A stretch of 25,370 nt of DNA from an uncultured Collinsella sp. (lineage in GTDB: Bacteria; Actinomycetota; Coriobacteriia; Coriobacteriales; Coriobacteriaceae): positions 1-25,370 of the forward strand of contig CABTAA010000004.1 in assembly GCA_902482615.1 (NCBI GenBank), read 5' to 3'. This document shows positions 7,921-16,147 of the stretch, piece by piece (positions within the stretch are counted from its first letter, which is position 1; each line of letters opens with the position of its first letter). Made by a program: the position numbers and the translations under genes. The notes beneath the pieces are model-generated. The model saw only the letters and a list, made by a program, of their open reading frames with translations, ran no database searches and had not been told where the DNA came from.

Positions 7921-9945
7921 CTACATCAAGTTGCAAACAGCCGCCGCGAAGGCAACGGGGTCCTCGGGGAGGATGCCCTCGACCAGCAGGGCCTGGTCAT
8001 AGAGCAGACCGGAGTACTGCTTGATCTTGTCGGCGTCGCCTGCCTTCTGGGCAGCGACAAGCTTGTCAAAGACCGGGTGCTTGGCGTTGAGCTCGAGCAC
8101 GCGCTGGCTCTTGGGCATGCCGTCGGGCGCGCCCTCGGGTCCCTTCTGGAGTACCTTCTCCATCTCAAGCGAAAGCGGACCCTCGGTGGTGATGCAAGCG
8201 GGGGCATCGGTCAGGCGCGCGGAGACGGCAACTTTCTCGACCTTGTCACCGAGTGCCTCCTTCATAGCGCTAAAGAGGTCCTCGTTCTCCTTGGTGGCGT
8301 CCTCGGCCTCCTTCTTCTCATCCTCGGTCGCCAGGTCAAGATCACCGGTCGCGACGTTCTTGAGCTCCAGATGACGATCCTCGACCTCGGGCTCGGCACC
8401 GTCGGCCACAGCCTTCTCGGCAGCCTCGCGGGTAGCATCGTCCTCGTAGATCTTGGGCATATCGGCGGCAACGTACTCACGCATGGCCTGGAAGGTAAAC
8501 TCATCCACGTCCTGCGTCAGAAGCAGCACGTCATAGCCGCGGTCGAGCACGCCCTTTACCACGGGCATCTTGGCCAAGCGCTCGCGCGAATCGCCGGCGG
8601 CGTAGTAGATGGCCTTCTGATCCTCGGGCATGCCCTTGGCATACTCGGCCAGGGTAATCATCTTCTGTTCCTTGGCAGACCAGAACAGCAACAGGTCGGC
8701 GAGCTCATCGGCCTTCATGCCATAGCTCGAGTAGATGCCGTACTTAAGGCCGCGGCCAAAGTTCTCAAAGAACTTCTCGTAGGCCTCGCGGTCGTTGTCA
8801 CGCATATCCTCAAGGTCAGCGGTGATCTTCTTCTCGACACGCTTGGCAATGGCCTTGAGCTGACGGTTCTGCTGCAGCGTCTCACGCGAGATGTTGAGCG
8901 ACACGTCGGCGGAATCCACGACGCCGCGGACAAAGTTGTAGTAGTCGGGCAGCAGGTCGTCGCACTTCTCCATAATCAGCACGTTGGAGCTGTAGAGCGC
9001 CAGGCCCTTCTCGTAGTCCTTGCTGTACAGATCGAACGGGGCGCGGCCCGGCACAAACAGCAGGGCGTCATACTCGAGCGTGCCCTCGGCATGAAAGCTG
9101 ATGGTGCGCGCAGGATCGTCAAAGTCGTGGAACGTGGACTTGTAGAACTCGTCGTAGTCCTTCTGCTCGACATCGGAGCTGCGCTTTTTCCAGATCGGCG
9201 TCATGGAGTTGACGGTCTCGAGCTCCTGGTAGTCCTCGTACTCGGGCGTGTAGTCATCGCCAGCATCCTCGGGCTTGGGCTTCTGGCGGCTCTTGGACAC
9301 CATCATCTGGATCGGGTAACGCACATAGTTACTGTACTGCTGAATTAGGCTCTTGAGGCCCCACTCGGTCAGGAAGCGATCGTAGGTCTCGGCCTCGCCG
9401 TCGGCATCGAGCTTCTCGTTCTCGCGCAGCGTCAGGATGACATCGGTACCGTGCTCGGCACGCTCGCCGTCCTCGATGGTGTAGCCCTCAAGACCGTCGG
9501 ATTCCCACACATGGGCGACATCCTCGCCGTAGGCGCGGCTGACGACCTTCACATGGCTAGCGACCATAAAAGCCGAGTAGAAGCCCACGCCAAACTGGCC
9601 GATGATGTCGACATCCGAACCCTGCTGCTCGGCGTTCTCGGTCTTAAACTCCTCGGAGCCGGAATGGGCGATGGTGCCCAGATTGCGCTCGAGCTCCTCG
9701 GCGGTCATGCCAATGCCGTTATCCGAGATCGTGATGGTGCGGGCATCCTTGTCGAAAGAGACGCGGATGGCAAGGTCACCTTGGTCGAGCTTAACGCTCG
9801 GGTCCTGCAGGCTCTTAAAGTTGAGCTTGTCGACGGCGTCGCTCGCGTTAGAGATAAGCTCGCGCAGGAAGATTTCCTTATTGGTGTAGATGGAGTTGAT
9901 CATGAGGTCGAGCAGTTTTTTGCTCTCGGTCTTAAATTGACGCAT
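7921..9945 (-). CDS. htpG: Molecular chaperone HtpG (bacterial Hsp90)
   Basis: A 674-residue ATP-dependent homodimeric cytosolic chaperone. The N-terminal GHKL ATPase domain shows RELISNASDAVDKL (28-41, catalytic Glu29, Mg-binding Asn33), SDNGIGM (74-80) and the ATP-lid motif GQFGVGFYS (116-124). The middle domain carries the client/ATP-contact segment with IMEKCDDLLPDY and NISRETLQQNRQLK, the conserved Hsp90 arginine region. The C-terminal dimerisation domain ends in AVCNLM with no MEEVD, as expected for bacteria. It is about 50 residues longer than E. coli HtpG, mainly from acidic insertions in the middle domain (around PEDAGDDYTPEYEDYQE) and before the C-domain (EDEKKEAEDATKENED). The ATG at 9945 has AAAGGA eight bases upstream. 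No CIRCE or HAIR heat-shock operator is seen in the 200 bases upstream. Confidence 0.98.
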   Translation of the reverse strand: MRQFKTESKKLLDLMINSIYTNKEIFLRELISNASDAVDKLNFKSLQDPSVKLDQGDLAIRVSFDKDARTITISDNGIGMTAEELERNLGTIAHSGSEEFKTENAEQQGSDVDIIGQFGVGFYSAFMVASHVKVVSRAYGEDVAHVWESDGLEGYTIEDGERAEHGTDVILTLRENEKLDADGEAETYDRFLTEWGLKSLIQQYSNYVRYPIQMMVSKSRQKPKPEDAGDDYTPEYEDYQELETVNSMTPIWKKRSSDVEQKDYDEFYKSTFHDFDDPARTISFHAEGTLEYDALLFVPGRAPFDLYSKDYEKGLALYSSNVLIMEKCDDLLPDYYNFVRGVVDSADVSLNISRETLQQNRQLKAIAKRVEKKITADLEDMRDNDREAYEKFFENFGRGLKYGIYSSYGMKADELADLLLFWSAKEQKMITLAEYAKGMPEDQKAIYYAAGDSRERLAKMPVVKGVLDRGYDVLLLTQDVDEFTFQAMREYVAADMPKIYEDDATREAAEKAVADGAEPEVEDRHLELKNVATGDLDLATEDEKKEAEDATKENEDLFSAMKEALGDKVEKVAVSARLTDAPACITTEGPLSLEMEKVLQKGPEGAPDGMPKSQRVLELNAKHPVFDKLVAAQKAGDADKIKQYSGLLYDQALLVEGILPEDPVAFAAAVCNLM

Positions 9946-10098
9946 GTGCAGTCCTTTCGCGCTACCCCCGTCCGCAAAAACGGCTAGGTCGCCCGAGCCG
10001 AATCGCAGACCTGCTATGTTCAGACTTAGATTTTATAACCCATTAGCGCGCATATATACATACGGAATCGAAAAACTGTATGTCTAAGCGCTCCAATG

Positions 10099-10149
10099 CG
10101 TCAATTGCCAAGGAGTGTCCCCAACCGCCGGCAGAAAAGGAACGTCCCT
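10099..10149. repeat. Candidate REP/BIME-like intergenic element
   Basis: The stretch carries GTGTCCCC (10115-10122), a CCGCCGG core and GGAACGTCCCT (10139-10149), a layout resembling REP-type elements mobilised by RAYT transposases in other bacteria. It abuts the stop codon of the acetyltransferase gene. Identification is by resemblance only; no second full copy lies in the window, though TTAGGGACAG recurs at about 10675. Confidence 0.35.
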
Positions 10150-10648
10150 ATCTGCCATCTACGCGCTTGGCCATCCAGACATGGGGTTGGCCCTCGTCTT
10201 CGTAATCTACCGGGGCAATTTGCGTGTAGCCCGCCTTTGCATAGAGCGGCAGCACGTATTCCTGCGCATGCAGCTTAATAAGCTTTGCGCCGGCATCGCG
10301 TGCACACAAAGCACTGGCATCGACGATCGCACTCGCCAGACCGCGACGGCGCATGCTCGGCAGCACAGCCACGCGCCCCATAATATAGGTCTCCCCCGCT
10401 GCGACGCCTTCGTCCAAATCGCACGACGGCGAAACCGGAGCCTCTGAATCTGCCGCGCGCTCAAGCTCTTCGGGAAACACGCGCGAGCAACCGGCAAGCT
10501 CGCCGTCTACATAGAGCGTCACATGAATGCAGCTCTGATCCTCGTCGATAGCGTCGAACTCATTCTCGTAGCCCTGCTCGTCTATAAAAACGACGCGGCG
10601 CACCAACGCCGCGTCATCAAAGCATCCCGTCTTAAGTTGGATATCCAT
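10148..10648 (-). CDS. GNAT-family N-acetyltransferase
   Basis: A 166-residue single-domain acetyl-CoA-dependent acyltransferase. The N-terminal pattern VRRVVFIDEQGYENEFDAID resembles the ElaA/YjcF subgroup (V-F-x-x-E-Q). The acetyl-CoA binding motif A is GRVAVLPSMRRRGLASAIV (91-109), followed by LHAQEYVLPLYAKAGY (126-141), the usual motif B with a conserved Tyr near the thiol of CoA. The ATG at 10648 has AAAGGG seven bases upstream; an in-frame TTG at 10666 precedes that site and is less likely. It starts 39 bases after the CpsB-type phosphatase gene on the same strand and could be the last gene of that operon, but its substrate cannot be deduced and a link to polysaccharide is only positional. 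Confidence 0.85.
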   Translation of the reverse strand: MDIQLKTGCFDDAALVRRVVFIDEQGYENEFDAIDEDQSCIHVTLYVDGELAGCSRVFPEELERAADSEAPVSPSCDLDEGVAAGETYIMGRVAVLPSMRRRGLASAIVDASALCARDAGAKLIKLHAQEYVLPLYAKAGYTQIAPVDYEDEGQPHVWMAKRVDGR

Positions 10649-10687
10649 GGCTGCCCTTTCATTCAATGCGAACGTTAGGGACAGATT

Positions 10688-11338
10688 TTAGCGAAAATGA
10701 GCTCCGCGCACGCTAAACTTCGCGCGAGCCTTCGCCAGGCAGTCGTAATGACCCACGTTATGGGCATCGCTCGCGATGAAGCTGTACAGGTTCTGATCGA
10801 ACAGGCGCTGTGCCGGCTTTTTCTCGCGACCAAAGCGACCGCCGGCAATAAAGTCCGCCGAAGCCTGCAGCTTGCAGCCCATATCGACCAGGCGCTCCGC
10901 CACGCTTACATCCTTTTGAACCGCACGATAGCGCTCAGGATGAGCGATAATCACCTGGTAACCACGGCACTGCAAATCGTAAATCGTGTTCTCGTACTCT
11001 CTAAACGCATACGCATCGGCATGCGTCGAAAGCTCGAGCAGAAACTCGTTGGTCCCATCGAAATGCAAGTGCTCCGCGGCATCGATACCAAGCTCAACGA
11101 GCTTTCGATGGTTGACCTCGAAGCCCATCTGGAGCGGAAAACCGTCAGCGTTATCACGCAGCAGCTCAAAGGCATCCCACATCTTGTCGTAATCAAAATA
11201 GGGATCACGGCAGTGAGGAGTGCAAACGATTCTGGTTACACCGGCCCGCTTGGCAGCCTCGAGCATCGCCAAGCTCTCATCGAGATCGGCGGCGCCGTCG
11301 TCTACACCCGGCAAGATATGGCAATGAATGTCACGCAT
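10688..11338 (-). CDS. cpsB: CpsB/YwqE-type PHP-domain tyrosine-protein phosphatase
   Basis: A 216-residue metal-dependent phosphatase of the PHP fold that dephosphorylates the tyrosine cluster of its cognate CpsD-type kinase. Family motifs are DIHCHILPGVDDGA (3-16, metal-binding His5 and His7), VCTPHCRDPYF, the Glu of GFEVNHRK, IIAHPERY, and the closing ASDAHN. These match Streptococcus CpsB and Bacillus YwqE. It begins 17 bases after the kinase gene, with TAAGG eight bases before ATG 11338, so the two are co-transcribed. It acts in the cytosol on the kinase C-terminus, cycling polysaccharide assembly. No transmembrane segment is present. Confidence 0.92.
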   Translation of the reverse strand: MRDIHCHILPGVDDGAADLDESLAMLEAAKRAGVTRIVCTPHCRDPYFDYDKMWDAFELLRDNADGFPLQMGFEVNHRKLVELGIDAAEHLHFDGTNEFLLELSTHADAYAFREYENTIYDLQCRGYQVIIAHPERYRAVQKDVSVAERLVDMGCKLQASADFIAGGRFGREKKPAQRLFDQNLYSFIASDAHNVGHYDCLAKARAKFSVRGAHFR

Positions 11339-11355
11339 AGGTCAGCCTTAATCAA

Positions 11356-12093
11356 CTAAACGTTTGCTCGGTTGGTGAAGATGCCCTTTTTGGAAGTCCC
11401 CTGATCGTCGGAGCCCTTCTTCACCTTCTTACCGTCCTTGGTGTAGTAGGAGTAGTAGTACTCGCTGGTCTCGGTCTCGCAGTAGTTCATAACGGTACCG
11501 ATGAGCTTGACCTTCTCGGACTTCTTAAGCTGACCGATGGCGTTGAGCGCCTCCTCGCGCTTGGTGAAGTCCTCACGCACGACAAAAAGCGCACCGTCGG
11601 TCAGACTTGCGATCTCGGCAGCATCGATGAAGGTGCCGACCGGGGGAGCATCAAAGATGACGTACTGGAACTTGGCGGACAGTGCCTTTACCAGCTTGGC
11701 AAAGCGGTGAGAGACGATGATGTCGGCAGGATTGGGAATATGCGGCTCGGCATCGAGGAAGTAGAAGTTCTTCTGACCCGTCTCGACAATCGCCTGGTCA
11801 ATAGAAACCTGCTCGGAAAGGACTGCATAGAGTCCGCCGCGGGAGCGGACGCCGAGCATATCGGCAAGGGACCTGCGACGCATATCAGCCTCGACCAGCA
11901 GGACGCTCTTGCCGCTGGTGGCGATAGCCTGGGCAAGGTTGATGGAAACCGTAGACTTGCCCTCGTTGGGAATCGAGGACGTAACGGTGATGGTGCGAAT
12001 GGGGTCGTCCACGCTCGCAAAGCGGATGTTGGCCAGAAGGGTCTTGGCGGCATTCTGTACAACGAGCTTATCGGTGTTCTTTGCCTTAGCCAT
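11356..12093 (-). CDS. cpsD: CpsD/CapB-type bacterial tyrosine kinase
   Basis: A 245-residue cytosolic BY-kinase. It has a P-loop/Walker A SSIPNEGKST (39-48), Walker A' LLVEADMRR (65-73, Asp70), the PNPADII motif (120-126) and Walker B YVIFDAPP (144-151). The C-terminal tail ends in a tyrosine cluster, SEYYYSYYTKDG (210-221), with five tyrosines as autophosphorylation sites, followed by a Lys-rich end. In this family the kinase is activated by the cytosolic end of a Wzz-like membrane partner, which here is the gene just upstream (TAG, two bases, ATG). AAAGGTGG provides the ribosome site. It should work with the phosphatase downstream to regulate capsule or exopolysaccharide chain assembly. 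Confidence 0.94.
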   Translation of the reverse strand: MAKAKNTDKLVVQNAAKTLLANIRFASVDDPIRTITVTSSIPNEGKSTVSINLAQAIATSGKSVLLVEADMRRRSLADMLGVRSRGGLYAVLSEQVSIDQAIVETGQKNFYFLDAEPHIPNPADIIVSHRFAKLVKALSAKFQYVIFDAPPVGTFIDAAEIASLTDGALFVVREDFTKREEALNAIGQLKKSEKVKLIGTVMNYCETETSEYYYSYYTKDGKKVKKGSDDQGTSKKGIFTNRANV

Positions 12094-12095
12094 GC

Positions 12096-12752
12096 CTATT
12101 TACCACCTTTCATAGCCGGAATTCGGCCAACAACGGGAATGCCCAGGAGCTCTTCTGCCTCTTCGGCACCGCGGATGCGGGTGTTGAGCATGTCTGCCAA
12201 AACGACATAGGCAACTGCGATAAAGATGCCCGCGAGGAACGCGACAGCAACGTACAGCATACGCTTGGGGCCGCTGGGGACTTCGGGAGTCTTAGCCTCG
12301 TCGATAACGTTGATGCTCTGGGCAGCGCCGACGTTCTGAGCGACCGTACTCACCGAGCTGGCCATGGCCTTTGCGACCTTAGCCGTCTCCTTGGCATCGG
12401 TGCCGGTAACCGAAAGCGTAATGACACGCGTGGTGGTCTCGGAGGAAACAGACACCTTGTAGTCATCCAGGTCAGCAAGGCCCAGCTCATTGGCAGCACC
12501 GCTCTTAACGCTATCGCTATCCAGCAGCGTGGCGATATCGTTGGAAAGCATCTGGCTCGCCGAGAGATCGTTGTAGCTCATCTGACCGCTATCGTCGGTT
12601 TTGGCGAGAATGTACATGCTCGTCGTCGCGGTGTAGGTGTTGTCCATCGCAACGAAGGACACGATGCCCATGGCGATCGCGCAGACCACCGGAAGGGTGA
12701 TGACCAGCTTAAGGTGCTTCTTCAGCAGCTGGAACAGTTCGAGAAGGGTCAT
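12096..12752 (-). CDS. cpsC: Wzz/CpsC-type polysaccharide co-polymerase / kinase activator
   Basis: A 218-residue membrane protein with one helix at each end (about 16-36 and 165-186) and an extracytoplasmic domain between, the standard Wzz (chain-length determinant) topology. The proline-rich motif PEVPSGPKR (156-164) precedes the second helix, and the cytosolic end RIRGAEEAEELLGIPVVGRIP is the conserved segment that docks onto CpsD/CapB kinases. It is first of the kinase-phosphatase group and has AAAGG eight bases before ATG 12752. No glycosyltransferase, flippase or polymerase gene is in this window, so the polysaccharide it controls must be encoded elsewhere. Confidence 0.92.
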   Translation of the reverse strand: MTLLELFQLLKKHLKLVITLPVVCAIAMGIVSFVAMDNTYTATTSMYILAKTDDSGQMSYNDLSASQMLSNDIATLLDSDSVKSGAANELGLADLDDYKVSVSSETTTRVITLSVTGTDAKETAKVAKAMASSVSTVAQNVGAAQSINVIDEAKTPEVPSGPKRMLYVAVAFLAGIFIAVAYVVLADMLNTRIRGAEEAEELLGIPVVGRIPAMKGGK

Positions 12753-12893
12753 GCAGCTTGCCTTTCATTTCCCCAGTTCGGATTGACAAAACTGTCCGTA
12801 TGTTATCGCATCTTTTTACCGAGACCAAACTCTATACATAAGAAACAGGCTCTCCTGTAAAAATGTCGGAAGCAATCGTAAAATTGCACAACA

Positions 12894-12922
12894 ACGCCGC
12901 ACCCGAAAGTCAAATGCGGCGT
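12894..12922 (-). terminator. Hairpin downstream of the PhoR-like kinase
   Basis: A perfect 8-bp stem, ACGCCGCA / TGCGGCGT, with a 13-base loop lies 25 bases past the kinase stop. On the minus strand it is followed by UUGUUGUGCAAUUUU, a broken U-tract. It separates the signalling block from the polysaccharide-control genes. Confidence 0.55.
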
Positions 12923-12947
12923 CTACATCAATACCTATGTTGTATCG

Positions 12948-14372
12948 CTATGCGAATGGCTCGTCCTGCTGTATGGGAAACGTCACCGTAATGGTGGTTC
13001 CCACGCCCAACTCGCTCGACAGATCGAGCGTGGCGTGATGATACAGGGCCGCATGCTTGACAATGGCAAGCCCCAGACCGGTTCCGCCGCGCGCCTTGGA
13101 CCTACTCTTGTCCACGCGATAGAACCGCTCAAATACCTTGCCCTGTTCTTCAGGCGCGATACCGATTCCCGTGTCGGCGACCGCAAGGAACGGATGGCCT
13201 TCGTCGTTGGTGCCGCACTGCAGCGTAACCGTACCGCCGGGTCGATTGTAGCGGATGGCGTTGCTTGCCAGATTATAGATGAGCTCGTCAATCAAGCGCG
13301 ACACGCCCTCGATGACCACAGGCTTGGTCTCATGACTTATCGTCACATTCGCCTGACGGGCGACCTGTTCAAGACGCTGCTCAACCGCGTAGATGGCACG
13401 CGAGAGCTCAATAGGCTCCGTGGACCCAATGGGCACCGCCTCGCCCTCAGTTGCACGCTCGGCCTCGTCCAAGTTAGACAGCGTAAGGATATCGTTGACA
13501 AGCGCTGCCAAGCGGCCCGCCTCACGATAGATGCGACCGCCAAAGTTGCGCAGGTCGCCCTCGCCCTCGACCATGCCGTTTGCGATGAGCTCGGCATAGC
13601 CCGAAATCGCCGTAAGCGGCGTCTTGAGCTCATGGGTGATATTCGCCGTGAACTCGCGGCGCATACGGTCGTTGTCCGCCAGCACCGCCATTTGGCGCTT
13701 GAGCTCCTGGCGCTGCGACTCAATACGCTCAAGCATGGGGACCATCTCGGCATAGGCGTGCTCATAGCTACGGCGTGGGTGGTCCAAATCCACCTCTTGC
13801 AAAGGCGCGATGATGGCACGGGACTCGCGGCGCGCCATAAAAAACGAGAGTACCGCACCCGCTGCTGCGATAAGCAGCATCGGCGCCACCATCGACAGCA
13901 AAATCGCCGCAACGCCAGGCTGGGCCTGCGCCAAGCGGACAACCTGGCCGTTATCAAGGGCGACGGCGCGATACAGCATAATCTCGTCGAGCGTAGAGCT
14001 TGCGCGCTCCGCGGAACCCGAACCACTCTCAAAGGCCTCGATGACCTCGGGGCGATCGCCATGGTTGGGCAGTGTGGAAGGCGACGCCTCGTTGTCGTAG
14101 GCAACCGATCCATCCTTGTTAATCAGCGTGATGCGCAAGTCCTCTCGATCGAGGCTACGCAAGAACGGGATGGGCTCCTGCTGCTCGTCGAGGGCGGCAG
14201 CAATGAGCTCGGTTTCTTGCGCCAGGTTGGCACTCGTGGCATCCGCCAAGGTGTTTTGCACAAAGAACGCACCCAGCACCGTAAACGCCACGATAACCGC
14301 CATGGCGCAGACAAAGATCGTCACAAAAACGCGGTGCGACAGCGTATGTTTTCCCTGGGGGGCGAAGACCAC
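12948..14372 (-). CDS. PhoR-like sensor histidine kinase
   Basis: A 474-residue membrane kinase. TM1 is about 15-37, an extracytoplasmic region about 38-153, and TM2 about 154-179. A linker with a predicted coiled coil leads to the HisKA box FTANITHELKTPLT (241-254, phospho-acceptor His247), N box ELIYNLASNAIRYN (363-376), G1 DTGIGI (400-405), F box FERFYRVD and G2 GGTGLGLAIVKH (429-440). These fit the PhoR/ResE group; no obvious PAS domain is visible in the short linker. The start is GTG at 14372, with GGAGG eight bases upstream inside the regulator gene and three bases after its stop, so kinase and regulator are translationally linked. Position behind pstB suggests phosphate sensing, but other signals cannot be excluded. 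Confidence 0.93.
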   Translation of the reverse strand: MVFAPQGKHTLSHRVFVTIFVCAMAVIVAFTVLGAFFVQNTLADATSANLAQETELIAAALDEQQEPIPFLRSLDREDLRITLINKDGSVAYDNEASPSTLPNHGDRPEVIEAFESGSGSAERASSTLDEIMLYRAVALDNGQVVRLAQAQPGVAAILLSMVAPMLLIAAAGAVLSFFMARRESRAIIAPLQEVDLDHPRRSYEHAYAEMVPMLERIESQRQELKRQMAVLADNDRMRREFTANITHELKTPLTAISGYAELIANGMVEGEGDLRNFGGRIYREAGRLAALVNDILTLSNLDEAERATEGEAVPIGSTEPIELSRAIYAVEQRLEQVARQANVTISHETKPVVIEGVSRLIDELIYNLASNAIRYNRPGGTVTLQCGTNDEGHPFLAVADTGIGIAPEEQGKVFERFYRVDKSRSKARGGTGLGLAIVKHAALYHHATLDLSSELGVGTTITVTFPIQQDEPFA

Positions 14373-14375
14373 GGG

Positions 14376-15104
14376 TTACTCCTCCGATGCGGTGGCCGCG
14401 GTGTCGTCACCTTCGGCACCATCACCGGCAGAAGGCTCGGCCAAGCGGTAGCCCACGCCGCGCACGGTCTCGATGGCGCTGGCATGCTCGCCCAGTTTTT
14501 GGCGAAGCGTCTGCACGTGCACGTCAACGGTGCGCGAACCGCCGTCGAAGTCCCAGCCCCACACGCTCTGCAGCAACGACTCGCGGGTAAAGACCACGCC
14601 GGGCTTGCGCATGAGGTACTCGAGCAGGTCGAACTCGCGCAGGGTGAGCTTAAGCGACTCGCCGGCAACAGTCACCTCACGATGGCTGGGCGAGAGCACA
14701 ATGTCGCCCACGCTGAGCACATCGCTTGCCTGTTTGACCATGCCGCCGCGACGCAGCAGTGCGCGGCAGCGGCTGGCGAGCTCCATGAGCGAAAACGGCT
14801 TAGTCAGGTAATCGTCGGCACCGCCATCGAGCGCCATCACCTTGTCGAGCTCGGTATCCTTGGCGGTAAGCATCATGATGGGCACCGTCGCCGTCAGGCG
14901 ATCGGCACGCAGTCGACGCATAATCGCCAAGCCATCGGTATCGGGCAGCATGATGTCGAGCAGGACGGCATCGGGTACCCGTCGCGCCACGGCAGCCTTA
15001 AACTCACCGTCGCACGAAAAGCCTTCGGCCTCAATCCCCTGCTTGCGCAGCGCATAGACCGTCAAATCCCTGATGTTGTCATCGTCCTCGACGTAATAGA
15101 TCAT
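14376..15104 (-). CDS. PhoB/OmpR-family response regulator
   Basis: A 242-residue two-domain regulator. The receiver has acidic Asp7/Asp8, phospho-acceptor Asp50 (LLDIMLPDTDG), Thr80 and Lys102 (LTKPF). The C-terminal winged helix contains LTLREFDLLEYLMRKPGVVFTRE and the recognition region SRTVDVHVQTLRQKLG, followed by VRGVGYRL. This is the OmpR/PhoB pattern. The ATG at 15104 is preferred because AAAGGGG lies seven bases upstream; an earlier in-frame ATG at 15128 would give MPAAKGFN before the conserved start. A polar, acidic tail of about 18 residues (GDGAEGDDTAATASEE) extends past the usual end. It lies 64 bases downstream of pstB and three bases before its kinase. Confidence 0.94.
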   Translation of the reverse strand: MIYYVEDDDNIRDLTVYALRKQGIEAEGFSCDGEFKAAVARRVPDAVLLDIMLPDTDGLAIMRRLRADRLTATVPIMMLTAKDTELDKVMALDGGADDYLTKPFSLMELASRCRALLRRGGMVKQASDVLSVGDIVLSPSHREVTVAGESLKLTLREFDLLEYLMRKPGVVFTRESLLQSVWGWDFDGGSRTVDVHVQTLRQKLGEHASAIETVRGVGYRLAEPSAGDGAEGDDTAATASEE

Positions 15105-15168
15105 GTTGAACCCCTTTGCGGCCGGCATGACCGCATCTTAACCCTAAAGGTACCTTTACTAGATGGTA

Positions 15169-16044
15169 TCAGCCAAAACGCCCCGTCAAATAATCCGCCG
15201 TGCGCGGATCGGTCGGATTCTTGAAGAGTTGCGCGGTGGGCGCGTGCTCCACCAGCTCACCCAGCAAAAAGAATGCGACCGAATCGGAGATACGCGCCGC
15301 CTGCTGCATATTGTGCGTAACGACCACGAGCGTGCAGGTCTCTTTGAGCTCGCAGGCCAGCTGCTCCACCACCAGCGTCGACACAGGGTCGAGTGCCGAG
15401 GTCGGCTCGTCCATCAGCAGAATGTCGGGCTGCACGGCAAGTGCGCGGGCGATGCACAGACGCTGCTGCTGGCCGCCCGAAAGACCCAGACCCGACTCTT
15501 TGAGCTTGTCCTTGGCCTCGTCCCACAGGGCGGCGCGTCGCAGGGAGTCTTCGACCAGCTCGTCGAGCACGACGCGATCGCGCACACCCATACCGCGCGG
15601 CCCATAGGCGACGTTGTCGTAGATGCTCATGGGAAACGGGTTGGGGCGCTGGAACACCATGCCCACGCGCTGGCGAAGGCGGCAGATGTCGTAGTCGCCC
15701 AGGATATCTTGACCATCGAGCGCAATCTTGCCCTCGATTCGGCAGTCCTTGATGCCGTCGTTCATGCGGTTAAAGCAGCGCAGCAACGTGGACTTTCCGC
15801 AGCCCGAAGGCCCGATGAACGAGGTAATCTGCTTGTCGCGGATCTTGATATTCACGTCCTTGAGCGCATGGTGGTCGCCATAGAACAGGTCGAGGCCCTC
15901 AACATCGATTCGCGTCGGCGAGGCGGCAAGATCCTCTGCCGTGGGGCGAGTCGCATCCCCAACCTCGCGCTCGTGCGCGGCCTCGGCCTGCGCTTTCATG
16001 AGTTCTTCAAGCTCCGTGGGCTCCACAGCCGCAGCAGCCGTCAT
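15169..16044 (-). CDS. pstB: Phosphate ABC transporter ATP-binding protein PstB
   Basis: A 291-residue ATPase energising high-affinity phosphate import with PstA/PstC. Walker A GPSGCGKST (78-86), Q-loop FQRPNPFPMS (131-140, the phosphate-subfamily signature), YDNVAYGPR, ABC signature LSGGQQQR (188-195), Walker B ILLMDEPTSALDP (208-220) and H-loop THNMQQA (243-249) are all present. The end LFKNPTDPRTADYLTGRFG is typical of PstB. An acidic N-terminal extension of about 45 residues precedes the ATPase core and is unusual. ATG 16044 has GGAGGT seven bases upstream; a GTG at 16059 overlaps that site and is rejected. No pstS, pstC, pstA or phoU gene is in the window; the gene sits alone ahead of a PhoB/PhoR-like pair. 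Confidence 0.97.
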   Translation of the reverse strand: MTAAAAVEPTELEELMKAQAEAAHEREVGDATRPTAEDLAASPTRIDVEGLDLFYGDHHALKDVNIKIRDKQITSFIGPSGCGKSTLLRCFNRMNDGIKDCRIEGKIALDGQDILGDYDICRLRQRVGMVFQRPNPFPMSIYDNVAYGPRGMGVRDRVVLDELVEDSLRRAALWDEAKDKLKESGLGLSGGQQQRLCIARALAVQPDILLMDEPTSALDPVSTLVVEQLACELKETCTLVVVTHNMQQAARISDSVAFFLLGELVEHAPTAQLFKNPTDPRTADYLTGRFG

Positions 16045-16120
16045 ACCGCATACCTCCACATCGATATCAATTCAGCAGTATCGATAGTAGGAATCGCGGC
16101 TCATATGCACGTGAGCGCAT

Positions 16121-16136
16121 TGTCAAGTGTTTGTAA
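16121..16136 (-). promoter_or_regulatory. Candidate Pho box / -35 region upstream of pstB
   Basis: On the minus strand TTACAA (16136-16131) is followed, ten bases start to start, by TTGACA (16126-16121), resembling the TTAACA direct repeats bound by PhoP-type regulators in Gram-positive bacteria. TTGACA is also a perfect -35 hexamer, although no good -10 lies at 17 bases. The function is inferred from position 80 bases before pstB. Confidence 0.35.
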
Positions 16137-16147
16137 GGGCACACTGG

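Noticed and set aside
8077..9348. 423-codon plus-strand open frame opposite htpG
   Set aside because: Antisense shadow of a clear Hsp90 gene; Leu/Val-rich product reflects the complementary codons only.
9946..10098. CIRCE, HAIR or other heat-shock operator upstream of htpG
   Set aside because: No GCACTC-N9-GAGTGC or CTTGAGT/ACTCAAG pattern is present; a TATAAA on the minus strand lacks a convincing -35.
13035..15224. 729-codon plus-strand open frame opposite the PhoR/PhoB-like genes
   Set aside because: It runs across two convincing minus-strand genes and their junction; high GC makes such antisense frames common, and its Arg/His-rich product has no domain.
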